From Pseudoflavonifractor sp902362925 (lineage in GTDB: Bacteria; Bacillota; Clostridia; Oscillospirales; Oscillospiraceae): a stretch of 64,000 nt of DNA. Location of the stretch: the NCBI GenBank assembly GCA_902362925.1, contig CABIYL010000014.1. One strand, 5' to 3'. This document shows positions 7,940-15,516 of this stretch, piece by piece (the stretch's first letter is position 1; each line of letters starts with the position of its first letter). The translations under genes and the position numbers were made by a program. The notes below the pieces were generated by a model. That model saw only the letters and a program-made list of their open reading frames with translations. It searched no databases and was not told the origin of the DNA.

Positions 7940-9358
7940 ATGAAGAACACCGAAAAGACCATGGAAAAAATCGTGGCCCTGTGCAAGGGCCGGGGCTTCG
8001 TCTATCCCGGCAGCGAGATTTACGGCGGCCTGGCCAACTCCTGGGACTACGGCCCTCTGGGCGTGGAGCTGAAGAACAACGTGAAGCGGGCCTGGTGGAA
8101 GAAGTTCGTCCAGGAGAACCCCTACAACGTGGGTCTGGACGCCGCCATCCTGATGAATCCCCAGGTGTGGGTGGCCTCCGGCCATGTCTCCACCTTCAAC
8201 GACCCCCTCATCGACTGCAAGGCCTGCAAGATGCGTCACCGCGCCGACAAGCTCATTGAGGACTACCTCCAGGAGACCGGCCGCACCGACGTGAACGTGG
8301 AGGCCATGACCCAGGAGGAGATGGTCGCCTTCATCCGGGACAACAACGTGCCCTGCCCCGGCTGCGGCAAGAGCGACTTCACCGACATCCGCAAGTTCAA
8401 CCTGATGTTCAAGACCCACCAGGGCGTCACCGAGGACTCCTCCACCGAGGTCTACCTCCGTCCCGAGACCGCTCAGGGCATCTTCGTCAACTTCCAGAAC
8501 ATCCAGCGCACCACCCGCAAGAAGCTGCCCTTCGGCGTGTGCCAGGTGGGCAAGAGCTTCCGCAACGAGATCACCCCCGGCAACTTCATCTTCCGCATCC
8601 GTGAGTTCGAGCAGATGGAGCTGGAGTTCTTCTGCCAGCCCGGCACCGACCTGGAGTGGTTCGCCTACTGGCGTCAGTACTGCCACGACTGGCTCACCAA
8701 CCTGAACATCAAGGACGAGAACCTGCGTCTGCGTGACCACGAGCCCGAGGAGCTGGCCTTCTACTCCAAGGCCACCACTGACTTTGAGTTCATGTTCCCC
8801 TTCGGCTGGGGCGAGCTGTGGGGCGTGGCCGACCGCACCGACTACGACCTGAAGCAGCATCAGGAGCACTCCGGCAAGGACATGACCTACTTCGACCAGG
8901 AGAAGAACGAGCACTATGTGCCCTACGTCATCGAGCCCTCTCTGGGCGCCGACCGTGTGACCCTGGCCTTCCTGGTGGAGGCCTACGACGAGGAGGTCGT
9001 GGACGCCGAGAAGAACGACGTCCGCACCGTCATGCGCTTCCATCCCGCTCTGGCTCCCTTCAAGTGCGCCGTGCTGCCCCTGAGCAAGAAGCTGGGCCCC
9101 GCCGCTCAGGAGGTGTACGCCGAGCTGTCCAAGTACTTCATGGTGGACTACGACGAGGCCGGCTCCATCGGCAAGCGCTACCGCCGTCAGGACGAGATCG
9201 GCACTCCTCTGTGCATTACCGTGGACTTCCAGACCGTGGGCGACGAGAACACCCCCGCCGACCACTGCGTCACCGTCCGTGACCGTGACACCATGGAGCA
9301 GGTGAGACTGCCCATCGACCAGCTGAAGGCCTATATCGAGGAGAAGATCGCGTTCTAA
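7940..9358 (+). CDS. glyS: glycyl-tRNA synthetase, single-chain alpha2 type
   Basis: This cytoplasmic class II synthetase charges tRNA-Gly. The 472-residue protein is the single-chain type (as in Bacillus-excluded Firmicutes and eukaryotes), not the alpha2beta2 GlyQ/GlyS enzyme. Near the N-terminus is the diagnostic GGLANSWDYGPLG block (about 22-34). Motif 2 shows as QVGKSFRNEITPGNF, and motif 3 lies in IEPSLGADR. The C-terminal anticodon-binding domain covers roughly the last 100 residues. The ATG at 7940 was chosen over an upstream frame that overlaps the T-box terminator; AAGGAG lies 13 bp before it. Expression is controlled by the T-box leader. Confidence 0.96.
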   Translation: MKNTEKTMEKIVALCKGRGFVYPGSEIYGGLANSWDYGPLGVELKNNVKRAWWKKFVQENPYNVGLDAAILMNPQVWVASGHVSTFNDPLIDCKACKMRHRADKLIEDYLQETGRTDVNVEAMTQEEMVAFIRDNNVPCPGCGKSDFTDIRKFNLMFKTHQGVTEDSSTEVYLRPETAQGIFVNFQNIQRTTRKKLPFGVCQVGKSFRNEITPGNFIFRIREFEQMELEFFCQPGTDLEWFAYWRQYCHDWLTNLNIKDENLRLRDHEPEELAFYSKATTDFEFMFPFGWGELWGVADRTDYDLKQHQEHSGKDMTYFDQEKNEHYVPYVIEPSLGADRVTLAFLVEAYDEEVVDAEKNDVRTVMRFHPALAPFKCAVLPLSKKLGPAAQEVYAELSKYFMVDYDEAGSIGKRYRRQDEIGTPLCITVDFQTVGDENTPADHCVTVRDRDTMEQVRLPIDQLKAYIEEKIAF

Positions 9359-9362
9359 TCAA

Positions 9363-9411
9363 GCCTTCCCCTGGGGGAAGGTGGCTGGCCGCAGGCCAGA
9401 CGGATGAGGGG
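9363..9411 (+). repeat. short palindromic repeat, copy 1
   Basis: The element has a hairpin of CTTCCCC against GGGGAAG, GTGG, a second hairpin (CTGGCC, loop GCA, GGCCAG), then GACGGATGAGGGG. A second copy at 34516-34566 has the same frame but a completely different, still perfectly paired, second hairpin. It sits 4 bp after the glyS stop codon. I associate similar elements with gut Clostridia genomes, from memory only. Confidence 0.8.
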
Positions 9412-9458
9412 GAAGCCCTCGGTAAACACCTGGCTTGCAGATAAACACCCTTCGGGGA

Positions 9459-9723
9459 GGTACTTTTCACCGGCGAAAAGTACCCAAAAGCCGCCATGGG
9501 GCAACAGGCGCGGAAGGGCCCTTTCAGGGCCAAACGCGCCCGTTTCCCCCTGGTACCCCCTTTCGGAGTACGTCCGGCGGCGGTGGTGTCCAATTAGCCA
9601 CCGTATTTGAAAGCAGTTGCTTGCCGGTTCGGCTCTTCCGTGTCGTTACCCCTCTCCCCGTGCAGCGTTACCCACCCAGACTTGAAACTAGTTGCGGTTC
9701 AAGAACCTTTCTCAATGCCGCAC
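9459..9723 (-). repeat. dispersed intergenic repeat, copy B
   Basis: This is the reverse-oriented member of the five-copy family, between glyS and the LtaS-like gene, both on the plus strand. The terminal hairpin is at 9459-9485 and the GTGCGGCATTGAGA end at 9710-9723. It is antisense to both flanking genes, as in copies A, D and E. The rest of the 527-bp gap holds the short repeat and the hairpin at 9814-9850. Confidence 0.85.
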
Positions 9724-9813
9724 AGAGTCTATGCGCTGTATTTCAGCCGGTGGTCGAACAACCCTTTTATTAAAAACTTTCCTCTGGAAAGTCCTTTCCA
9801 AGTTCCCAAACAC

Positions 9814-9857
9814 AACCCGCCGCACCGGCGGCCTGCCGGTGCGGCGGGTTTGTTTTT
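9814..9857 (+). terminator. strong hairpin with T-tract upstream of the LtaS-like gene
   Basis: A perfect 16-bp stem (9814-9829 with 9835-9850) with a 5-nt loop is followed by TGTTTTT. It ends 29 bp before the next start codon. It probably ends read-through from glyS, but it could also act as an attenuator of the downstream gene; no clear promoter was found between it and the ATG. Confidence 0.75.
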
Positions 9858-9885
9858 CCTGCCTTGTAAAAACGGAGTCAAAATT

Positions 9886-11706
9886 ATGAAAAAATTGATG
9901 CAAAAGCTGGACCCCATCGCCAAAAATCCCGTGCTCACCCCGGTGTTGTGCGCCCTGATGGGGGTGTGCGTGGGGGTGCTGTCCATGTGGTTCGCCTGCG
10001 TGGACAACCGCACCGCCATGTTTATCAGCTACTTTACCCACCCCCTTATCGCCCTGCTCAACATCCTGCCGGTGGTATTCCTGTCCCTGCTGCTCTATTT
10101 CCTCATCGGCCGGGCCTGGATTTCCTACCTGGTGACGGCGGCAGTGACCATGGGCCTTACCTTCGCCAGCTTTTACAAGCTTACCTTCCGCAACGACCCC
10201 ATGATGTTTGAGGACATCCTCCTCATCCGGGAAGCGGGCAACATGGCGGGCAAGTACCAGCTCTTCCTCAACAAGAGCATGCTCATGGCCCTGGTGCTTC
10301 TGGTGCTGGGCCTGGTGTTCCTGCTGCTCTTCGCCAGAGCCAAAACCTCCTGGAAGCCCCGTCTGCTCTGCGCCCTGGTGACCATCCTGATGGCCTTCCC
10401 CCTGTCCGCCCTGTACACCGACGCCAACATCTACAACAACAAGACCCGCAACGAGGACCTCATCTCCCCCTGGTCGGCCACCCAGGTGTACACCTCCAAG
10501 GGCTTCCTCTATCCCTTCCTGTACAGCATCCGCTCCGCCTCCGACCCGGCCCCCGAGGGCTACGACGCCAAGGCCTGCGAGGAGATGATGGCCGGCTACA
10601 CCGACGCCGACATCCCCGAGGAGCAGAAGGTGGACATCTTCACCATCCAGCTGGAGGCCTACAACGACTTCACCAAGTTCGGCACACCGGAGCTGAACCC
10701 GGAGGTGTACGAGACCTTCCACAAGCTGGAGTCCGAGGGCTACACCGGCAATCTGGTAACCAACATCTTTGCCGGCGGCACCATCGACACCGAGCGGTGC
10801 TTCCTCACCGGCTACTCCAGCCTGGGCTCCTTCCGTTCTCCCTCCAACTCCTACGCCTGGTACTTCCGTGACCAGGGCTACTACGCCACCGGCAGCCACT
10901 CCTGCTACGCCTGGTTCTACAACCGGGAGAACATCAACGCCAACCTGGGCCTGGAGGACTACAAGTTCGTGGAGAACTACTACGGTGAGCTGACCGGCGG
11001 CGGCATCGGGTACGACAATGTGCTCTTCCCCCAGATGATCAAGCTCTACGAGGAGCACAAGGCCAATGACGACCGGCCCTATTTCTCCTTCAACGTGACC
11101 TACCAGGGCCACGGCCCCTATGACACCGACCGGACCTGGTACGGGGACGGCTGGGTGGTGGACGACGGGTCCTACACCCAGGAGGAGCTGAACCTGATGA
11201 ACAACTATTTCGGCTCCCTGAAGAACACCGGCGACAACCTGGAGACCTTCTTCAACTACTTCCGGGAGAGCAAGGACCCGGTGGTCATCGTCCTCTTCGG
11301 CGACCACAATCCCTGGATGGGCGACGCCAACAGCGTGTACAACAAGCTGGGCATCGACCTGGACCTGTCTACCAAAGAGGGCTTTATGAACTACTACGCC
11401 ACCCGCTACCTCATCTGGGCCAACGACGCGGCCAAGGAGGTTCTGGGCTGCGATTTCCAGGGCGAAGGCCCCGACCTGAGCCCCAATTTCCTCATGACCG
11501 AGCTGTTTGACCTGTGCGGCTGGGAGGGTCCCGCCTTCATGCAGGCCACCCGGCCGGTGATGGAGGCTCTGCCCGTCATCAACACCCCCACCGGCCTCTA
11601 TTTTGAGAACGGAAACCTGACCAAGGACCTGACCGACGAGAACCAGGCCCTGGCCGACCGGTACGACAGCCTCCAGTACTACTGGCGCAAGCACTTTGTG
11701 GGATAA
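9886..11706 (+). CDS. LTA synthase-family membrane sulfatase
   Basis: This 606-residue protein resembles lipoteichoic acid synthases and related phosphoglycerol transferases, which move glycerol-phosphate from phosphatidylglycerol onto an outer-surface acceptor. About five N-terminal membrane segments lie between residues 15 and 175. The extracellular sulfatase-fold domain follows. The expected active-site residues are visible: Glu257 in QLEAY, the nucleophile Thr299 in GGTIDTE, and the Asp-His pair in FGDHNPW near residue 467. GGAG lies 8 bp before the ATG. The upstream in-frame extension is repeat sequence and was discarded. Whether it makes LTA or decorates another glycopolymer cannot be told from sequence. 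Confidence 0.9.
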   Translation: MKKLMQKLDPIAKNPVLTPVLCALMGVCVGVLSMWFACVDNRTAMFISYFTHPLIALLNILPVVFLSLLLYFLIGRAWISYLVTAAVTMGLTFASFYKLTFRNDPMMFEDILLIREAGNMAGKYQLFLNKSMLMALVLLVLGLVFLLLFARAKTSWKPRLLCALVTILMAFPLSALYTDANIYNNKTRNEDLISPWSATQVYTSKGFLYPFLYSIRSASDPAPEGYDAKACEEMMAGYTDADIPEEQKVDIFTIQLEAYNDFTKFGTPELNPEVYETFHKLESEGYTGNLVTNIFAGGTIDTERCFLTGYSSLGSFRSPSNSYAWYFRDQGYYATGSHSCYAWFYNRENINANLGLEDYKFVENYYGELTGGGIGYDNVLFPQMIKLYEEHKANDDRPYFSFNVTYQGHGPYDTDRTWYGDGWVVDDGSYTQEELNLMNNYFGSLKNTGDNLETFFNYFRESKDPVVIVLFGDHNPWMGDANSVYNKLGIDLDLSTKEGFMNYYATRYLIWANDAAKEVLGCDFQGEGPDLSPNFLMTELFDLCGWEGPAFMQATRPVMEALPVINTPTGLYFENGNLTKDLTDENQALADRYDSLQYYWRKHFVG

Positions 11707-11710
11707 AATT

Positions 11711-11749
11711 ACGGCCCGCCGGATTTTGAACTCCGGCGGGCCGTTTTTT
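11711..11749. terminator. terminator shared by convergent genes
   Basis: A 13-bp stem (11711-11723 with 11732-11744) is followed by TTTTTT on the plus strand. It ends the LtaS-like gene. The probable original stop codon of the small convergent gene (11748-11750) abuts it. Confidence 0.9.
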
Positions 11750-11958
11750 ATTCTTTGCCGCTCTGTTCCTCTCCGGCAGGAGAGGGGAGGAGCTGATATA
11801 TTTTCTCCGACACCGGCGGCTGGCCGCCTGCCGCCTGCCGCCTGCCAGCCCGCGGAAAAGGCCAAACGTACCATTAAAAACGGGTAATTCTCCGCCTCGT
11901 CGTACTCATGCCGGTCCAAAAACGCAGAAAACGCCGCTTCAAAGTCGTTTGTGTACAC
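11748..11958 (-). pseudogene. small acidic protein gene, frameshifted in a heptamer tandem repeat
   Basis: From GTG at 11958, placed well behind GAGGTGATT, the frame encodes an acidic segment ending in AGWQAAGG, a type of small protein I associate with Oscillospiraceae. Three tandem CCGCCTG heptamers (11824-11844, plus-strand reading) then put translation into a frame with no stop until deep in the antisense of the LtaS-like gene. With two heptamers instead of three, the frame would continue for about 25 sensible residues and stop at TAA 11750-11748, right at the shared terminator. It is therefore either a frameshifted or a phase-variable gene. It has its own promoter and is divergent from a ribbon-helix-helix gene. 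Function unknown. Confidence 0.55.
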
Positions 11959-11976
11959 TGCAATCACCTCACCACT

Positions 11977-12005
11977 ATTTTACACGATTAAACAATATAA
12001 TACAA
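11977..12005 (-). promoter_or_regulatory. promoter of the small frameshifted gene, with inverted repeat
   Basis: Minus strand: TTGTAT (12005-12000), 17 bp, TAAAAT (11982-11977). An inverted repeat, CACGATT (11983-11989) and AATCGTG (12011-12017), brackets the -35. A TATAAT facing the other way (11996-12001) may serve the ribbon-helix-helix gene. The spacer looks like a shared operator for the divergent pair. Confidence 0.5.
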
Positions 12006-12047
12006 TAAAAAATCGTGAATCATAGTATCATCTCGTATAGAGGTGAT

Positions 12048-12209
12048 ATGGTGAAGCCTTTAAAGAAAAGTGTCAGCATCACACTGGATACGCCTGTTTT
12101 GGAACAGATTCAAGCCCTGGCAGAACGGGAAGACCGTTCGTTGTCCAGCTATATCAACCTGGTGCTCAAGGCCCATCTGGAGGACCTGGAGAAGAAAAAA
12201 CAGCCGTAA
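12048..12209 (+). CDS. ribbon-helix-helix (CopG/Arc-like) DNA-binding protein
   Basis: This short protein of about 53 residues has an N-terminal beta strand (KKSVSITLD), a helix around LEQIQALAERED, then RSLSSYINLVLKAHLEDL, which is the usual RHH layout of antitoxin-type repressors. GAGGTGAT, a near-perfect anti-16S match, precedes both ATG 12048 and GTG 12051; either may be used. No toxin gene lies beside it. The only partner is the divergent small gene, so the pair may be a regulatory or toxin-antitoxin-like module, unproven. It is followed by its own terminator. Confidence 0.7.
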   Translation: MVKPLKKSVSITLDTPVLEQIQALAEREDRSLSSYINLVLKAHLEDLEKKKQP

Positions 12210-12216
12210 TGTAACA

Positions 12217-12259
12217 ACATGCCCGTACTGTAAAAGCAGTGCGGGCATGTCTATTTTTT
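12217..12259 (+). terminator. terminator of the ribbon-helix-helix gene
   Basis: A 14-bp stem with one G-T pair (12217-12230 with 12237-12250) is followed by CTATTTTTT. Confidence 0.85.
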
Positions 12260-12316
12260 CAGCGCTGGGCGGCGGACCCGCTCGGGCAGAGACCAAATCA
12301 CAAAGCAGAGACTTGG

Positions 12317-12407
12317 GGCGGCATTGAGATCGCCAATGAATTGCAAAAACTTTCAAGTCTGGGCGGGTAACGCTGCTCGGGCAGAAGGGGAACGGTACGC
12401 AGGGCAC
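12317..12407 (+). repeat. dispersed intergenic repeat, copy C, truncated by an assembly gap
   Basis: The first 90 bp match copies A and D closely (GCGGCATTGAGATCG and the GGGCGGGTAACGCTGCTCGGG block). The rest falls into the N run. The gap of 284 bp is long enough to hold the missing 170 bp. A shared left extension, ACCCGCTCGGGCA (12278-12290), is also present in copy D. Confidence 0.75.
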
Positions 12408-12691
12408 NNNNNNNNNNNNNNNNNNNNNNNNNNNNNNNNNNNNNNNNNNNNNNNNNNNNNNNNNNNNNNNNNNNNNNNNNNNNNNNNNNNNNNNNNNNNN
12501 NNNNNNNNNNNNNNNNNNNNNNNNNNNNNNNNNNNNNNNNNNNNNNNNNNNNNNNNNNNNNNNNNNNNNNNNNNNNNNNNNNNNNNNNNNNNNNNNNNNN
12601 NNNNNNNNNNNNNNNNNNNNNNNNNNNNNNNNNNNNNNNNNNNNNNNNNNNNNNNNNNNNNNNNNNNNNNNNNNNNNNNNNNNNNNNNNNN
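12408..12691. other. assembly gap (284 N)
   Basis: Sequence is unknown. It begins inside a dispersed repeat, which probably caused the break in the assembly. Confidence 0.99.
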
Positions 12692-12718
12692 CAGCCGGGA
12701 ACAAATTGCTCCCGGCTG
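12692..12718 (-). terminator. possible lepA terminator stem at the gap edge
   Basis: A perfect 9-bp stem (12692-12700 with 12710-12718) lies 20 bp after the lepA stop codon. The T-tract expected on the minus strand would fall within the N run, so it cannot be confirmed. Confidence 0.45.
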
Positions 12719-12738
12719 GTTCTGCTGTGTATATCCGA

Positions 12739-14547
12739 TTACTCCTCGTCCAGCTTGAGGACGGCCATGAACGCCTCGCTGGGAATCTGAACAGAACCAA
12801 GAGAGCGCATCTTCTTTTTGCCCTCTTTCTGCTTCTCCAGCAGCTTTTTCTTACGGGTAATATCGCCGCCGTAGCACTTGGCAAGCACGTCCTTGCGCAT
12901 GGCCCGGACGGTCTCACGGGCAATGACCTTGCCGCCGATGGCCGCCTGAACGGGCACCTCAAAGAGCTGGCGGGGAATGTTGTCCTTCAGCTTCTCGCAC
13001 AGACGACGGGCACGGCCGTAGGCCTTGTCCTTGTGGGCGATGAAGCTGAGGGCGTCCACCTGGTCGCCGTTGACCAGCATGTCCACCTTCACCAGCTCGC
13101 TGGAGCGGTAGCCCTCCAGCTCGTAGTCCAGAGAGGCGTAGCCCTTGGTGCGGGCCTTCAGGGTGTCGAAGAAATCGTAGATAATCTCGTTGATGGGCAT
13201 GGAGTAGTGCATCTCCACCAGGTTGGTGTCCAGATACTGCATGTCCTTGAACTCCGCCCGGCGCTCCTGGCACATGGGCATGATGTTGCCCACATAGTCA
13301 GGGGGCGTGATGATGGACACCTTGGCGTAGGGCTCCCGGGCCTCGGTAATCTGGCCGGGGTCGGGGTAGTTGTGGGGGTTGTCCACCCGGAGCACCGTGC
13401 CGTCGGTCTTGGTAATCTCATAGATAACGCTGGGCAGGGTGGTGATGAGGTCCAGGTCGAACTCACGCTCCAGACGCTCCTGGATAATCTCCATGTGGAG
13501 CATGCCCAGGAAGCCGCAGCGGAAGCCAAAGCCCAGGGCCGCGGAGGATTCCGGCTCAAAGGACAGGGAGGCGTCGTTGAGCTGGAGCTTCTCCAGGGCG
13601 TCCCGCAGGTCGGGGTACTTGGAGCCGTCCTCGGTGTAGATGCCGCAGTAGACCATGGCACGGGCGGGACGGTAGCCGGGCAGAGGCTCAGCGGCGGGAC
13701 GCTTGGTCTCGGTGACGGTGTCGCCCACCTGAGTGTCCTTCACGTTCTTGATGGAGGCGGTGAAGTAGCCAACCTCGCCGGCAATCAGCTCCTTGCAGGG
13801 CTCCATGCCCAGGGGGAGCAGGTGGCCGCACTCGATGACGTCGTAGGTGGCGCCCGAGGCCATCATCTTCACGCTCATGCCGGCCTTGATGGTGCCCTCC
13901 ATGACGCGGAAATAGACGATAACGCCCCGGTAGGCGTCGTACTGGCTGTCGAAGATAAGGGCCTTCAGGGGGGCGGAGGGGTCGCCCTTGGGGGCGGGGA
14001 CGTTCTTTACAATGTCCTCCAGCACCGCGTCGATGTTGATGCCCATCTTGGCGGAGATTTCGGGGGCGTCGGCGGCGGGGATGCCGATGATGTTCTCAAT
14101 CTCCTCCTTCACCCGGGCGGGGTCGGCGGCGGGCAGGTCAATCTTGTTCACCACCGGGAGAATCTCCAGGTCGTGCTCCATGGCCAGGAAGGTGTTGGCC
14201 AGGGTCTGGGCCTCGATGCCCTGGGCCGCGTCCACGATGAGCACCGCGCCCTCGCAGGCCGCCAGAGAGCGGGAGACCTCATAGTTGAAGTCCACGTGAC
14301 CCGGGGTGTCAATGAGGTTGAGCTCGTAGGTGTTGCCGTCCTGAGCGGCGTAGTTGAGCTTCACCGCACGGGCCTTGATGGTGATGCCGCGCTCACGCTC
14401 CAGGTCCATGTTGTCCAGCAGCTGGCTCTCCATGTCCCGCTCGGCCACGGCGTTGCACTTCTCAATCAGCCGGTCGGAAAGGGTGGACTTTCCGTGGTCG
14501 ATGTGTGCGATGATGGAAAAGTTTCTGATTTTGGTCTGGTCGGTCAT
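12739..14547 (-). CDS. lepA: elongation factor 4 (LepA), ribosome back-translocation GTPase
   Basis: LepA is a ribosome-associated GTPase that remodels stalled or post-translocation ribosomes. Its 602 residues match the family. The G domain shows AHIDHGKST (14-22), RGITIKA, DTPGH and NKID. EF-Tu/EF-G-like domains II, III and V follow. The LepA-specific C-terminal domain ends in a lysine-rich stretch (RKKKLLEKQKEGKKK). A GGAGG site lies 8 bp before the ATG. In many Firmicutes lepA neighbours rpsT, gpr and hemN; here gpr and rpsT are 8-11 kb away, consistent with an eroded ancestral cluster. Confidence 0.97.
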   Translation of the reverse strand: MTDQTKIRNFSIIAHIDHGKSTLSDRLIEKCNAVAERDMESQLLDNMDLERERGITIKARAVKLNYAAQDGNTYELNLIDTPGHVDFNYEVSRSLAACEGAVLIVDAAQGIEAQTLANTFLAMEHDLEILPVVNKIDLPAADPARVKEEIENIIGIPAADAPEISAKMGINIDAVLEDIVKNVPAPKGDPSAPLKALIFDSQYDAYRGVIVYFRVMEGTIKAGMSVKMMASGATYDVIECGHLLPLGMEPCKELIAGEVGYFTASIKNVKDTQVGDTVTETKRPAAEPLPGYRPARAMVYCGIYTEDGSKYPDLRDALEKLQLNDASLSFEPESSAALGFGFRCGFLGMLHMEIIQERLEREFDLDLITTLPSVIYEITKTDGTVLRVDNPHNYPDPGQITEAREPYAKVSIITPPDYVGNIMPMCQERRAEFKDMQYLDTNLVEMHYSMPINEIIYDFFDTLKARTKGYASLDYELEGYRSSELVKVDMLVNGDQVDALSFIAHKDKAYGRARRLCEKLKDNIPRQLFEVPVQAAIGGKVIARETVRAMRKDVLAKCYGGDITRKKKLLEKQKEGKKKMRSLGSVQIPSEAFMAVLKLDEE

Positions 14548-14597
14548 TTATCATACCTCCAATAGGGGGATACAGGTCAAATAAGAGGGACGCCGCC

Positions 14598-15299
14598 TTA
14601 CTTCCGGTCGGTGCGGCGGAAGTTCATGCCCCGGTTGATGCGCTCGCCGGTGTTGTGGATAATCTGGAGGAGGGACTGGTAGGGGCCGGGGTAGTTCTTG
14701 GACAGGGCGTCGTGATTCATGGCGGGGAAGGAGCCCTTCTCCTTGGCGTGGAGGGCCAGGGCCTCCACATAGTCCACCTCGGAGCAGATCATGTCCGCGT
14801 CGGGCACGCCGGCGCCGAACTGGGCGGAGGGCACGGAGAAGAAGTCCTCATTCTGGGTCACGTCGGCCCGGTAGAGGTGGCGGAAGAGCTTGTAGATGGC
14901 AGTGCCCAGGTAGTCGGAGGCCGCCCGGATGGCGTCCCGCTTGCCCACCTTGCCCAGCAGGTCGAAGAGCACGCTGATGGAGTTGACCAGCAGCTTCTTG
15001 GACAGGGTGGCCATGATGCTCCCGTGGAGCACGTTGTCCTTTTCGGCGGAGTAGTCGTACAGCTCCTCCGCGCCGATGGTGGTGCCGTCCCTGGTGAGGG
15101 TCCGGCCCAGCAGGAAGTCGGCGGACACGTTATAGTAGTCGCAGGCCTTGATGACAAAGGCCAGGCCGGGCTCCCGGATGCCGTTTTCATAGTGGGAGAG
15201 CAGCGCCTGGGAGATGCCCAAATCCTTAGCCACCGCCCGCTGGGACGCGCCCTTCTCCTGCCGCAGAAGGGAGAGAGAACGGGAAAAATCGGAACTCAT
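14598..15299 (-). CDS. XRE-family transcriptional regulator
   Basis: A helix-turn-helix of the Cro/CI (XRE) type occupies residues 3-60: LRQEKGASQRAVAKDLGISQ, then a recognition helix around ALLSHYENG. The remaining 170 residues are a helical C-terminal region with no domain I recognise, perhaps for effector binding or dimerisation. ATG 15299 begins directly at the HTH; ATG 15320 is an alternative. The gene is divergent from pta, sharing a 217-bp spacer with two promoters. A 15-bp palindrome lies in its own leader, suggesting autoregulation. The target genes are unknown. Confidence 0.8.
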   Translation of the reverse strand: MSSDFSRSLSLLRQEKGASQRAVAKDLGISQALLSHYENGIREPGLAFVIKACDYYNVSADFLLGRTLTRDGTTIGAEELYDYSAEKDNVLHGSIMATLSKKLLVNSISVLFDLLGKVGKRDAIRAASDYLGTAIYKLFRHLYRADVTQNEDFFSVPSAQFGAGVPDADMICSEVDYVEALALHAKEKGSFPAMNHDALSKNYPGPYQSLLQIIHNTGERINRGMNFRRTDRK

Positions 15300-15325
15300 G
15301 CTTGCACACACCTTTTTCATTTCCA

Positions 15326-15340
15326 GACGGGATTCCCGTC
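15326..15340. promoter_or_regulatory. 15-bp palindrome, candidate operator of the XRE regulator
   Basis: GACGGGATTCCCGTC has 7-bp arms around one central base. It lies between the XRE promoter and its start codon, 25-40 bp downstream of the -10, where a bound repressor would block elongation. No second full copy was seen in the window. Confidence 0.4.
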
Positions 15341-15364
15341 TTATTTCTATATGACAGCCAGTAT

Positions 15365-15394
15365 AGTATACCCTGTTGGAATACAAAAAGTAAA
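15365..15394 (-). promoter_or_regulatory. promoter of the XRE regulator gene
   Basis: Minus strand: TTTACT (15394-15389), 18 bp, TATACT (15370-15365). Confidence 0.6.
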
Positions 15395-15426
15395 GTATAA
15401 TTTTGCCCGTTTTGTGGCTTTGACCA

Positions 15427-15456
15427 TTGAGAACCGCTGCAAAGGTGGTGTATAAT
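15427..15456 (+). promoter_or_regulatory. promoter of pta
   Basis: TTGAGA (15427-15432), 18-bp spacer, TATAAT (15451-15456), with a leader of about 55 nt. Confidence 0.75.
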
Positions 15457-15516
15457 AAAAGGACATAAGGGAATATTGCCCTATTTTACATGGAATGATA
15501 TTGGAGGATGATTCCC

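Noticed and set aside
7756..8259. Open frame of 167 codons overlapping the T-box and glyS
   Set aside because: It is out of frame with glyS and covers the riboswitch; no independent support.
9712..11967. Open frame of 751 codons on the minus strand opposite the LtaS-like gene
   Set aside because: Only its first 40 codons look coding; the rest is the shadow of the LtaS-like gene, entered because of the heptamer-repeat frameshift.
12015..12050. Upstream start (12015) for the ribbon-helix-helix gene
   Set aside because: It lacks a ribosome binding site and includes part of the inverted repeat; GAGGTGAT supports 12048 or 12051.
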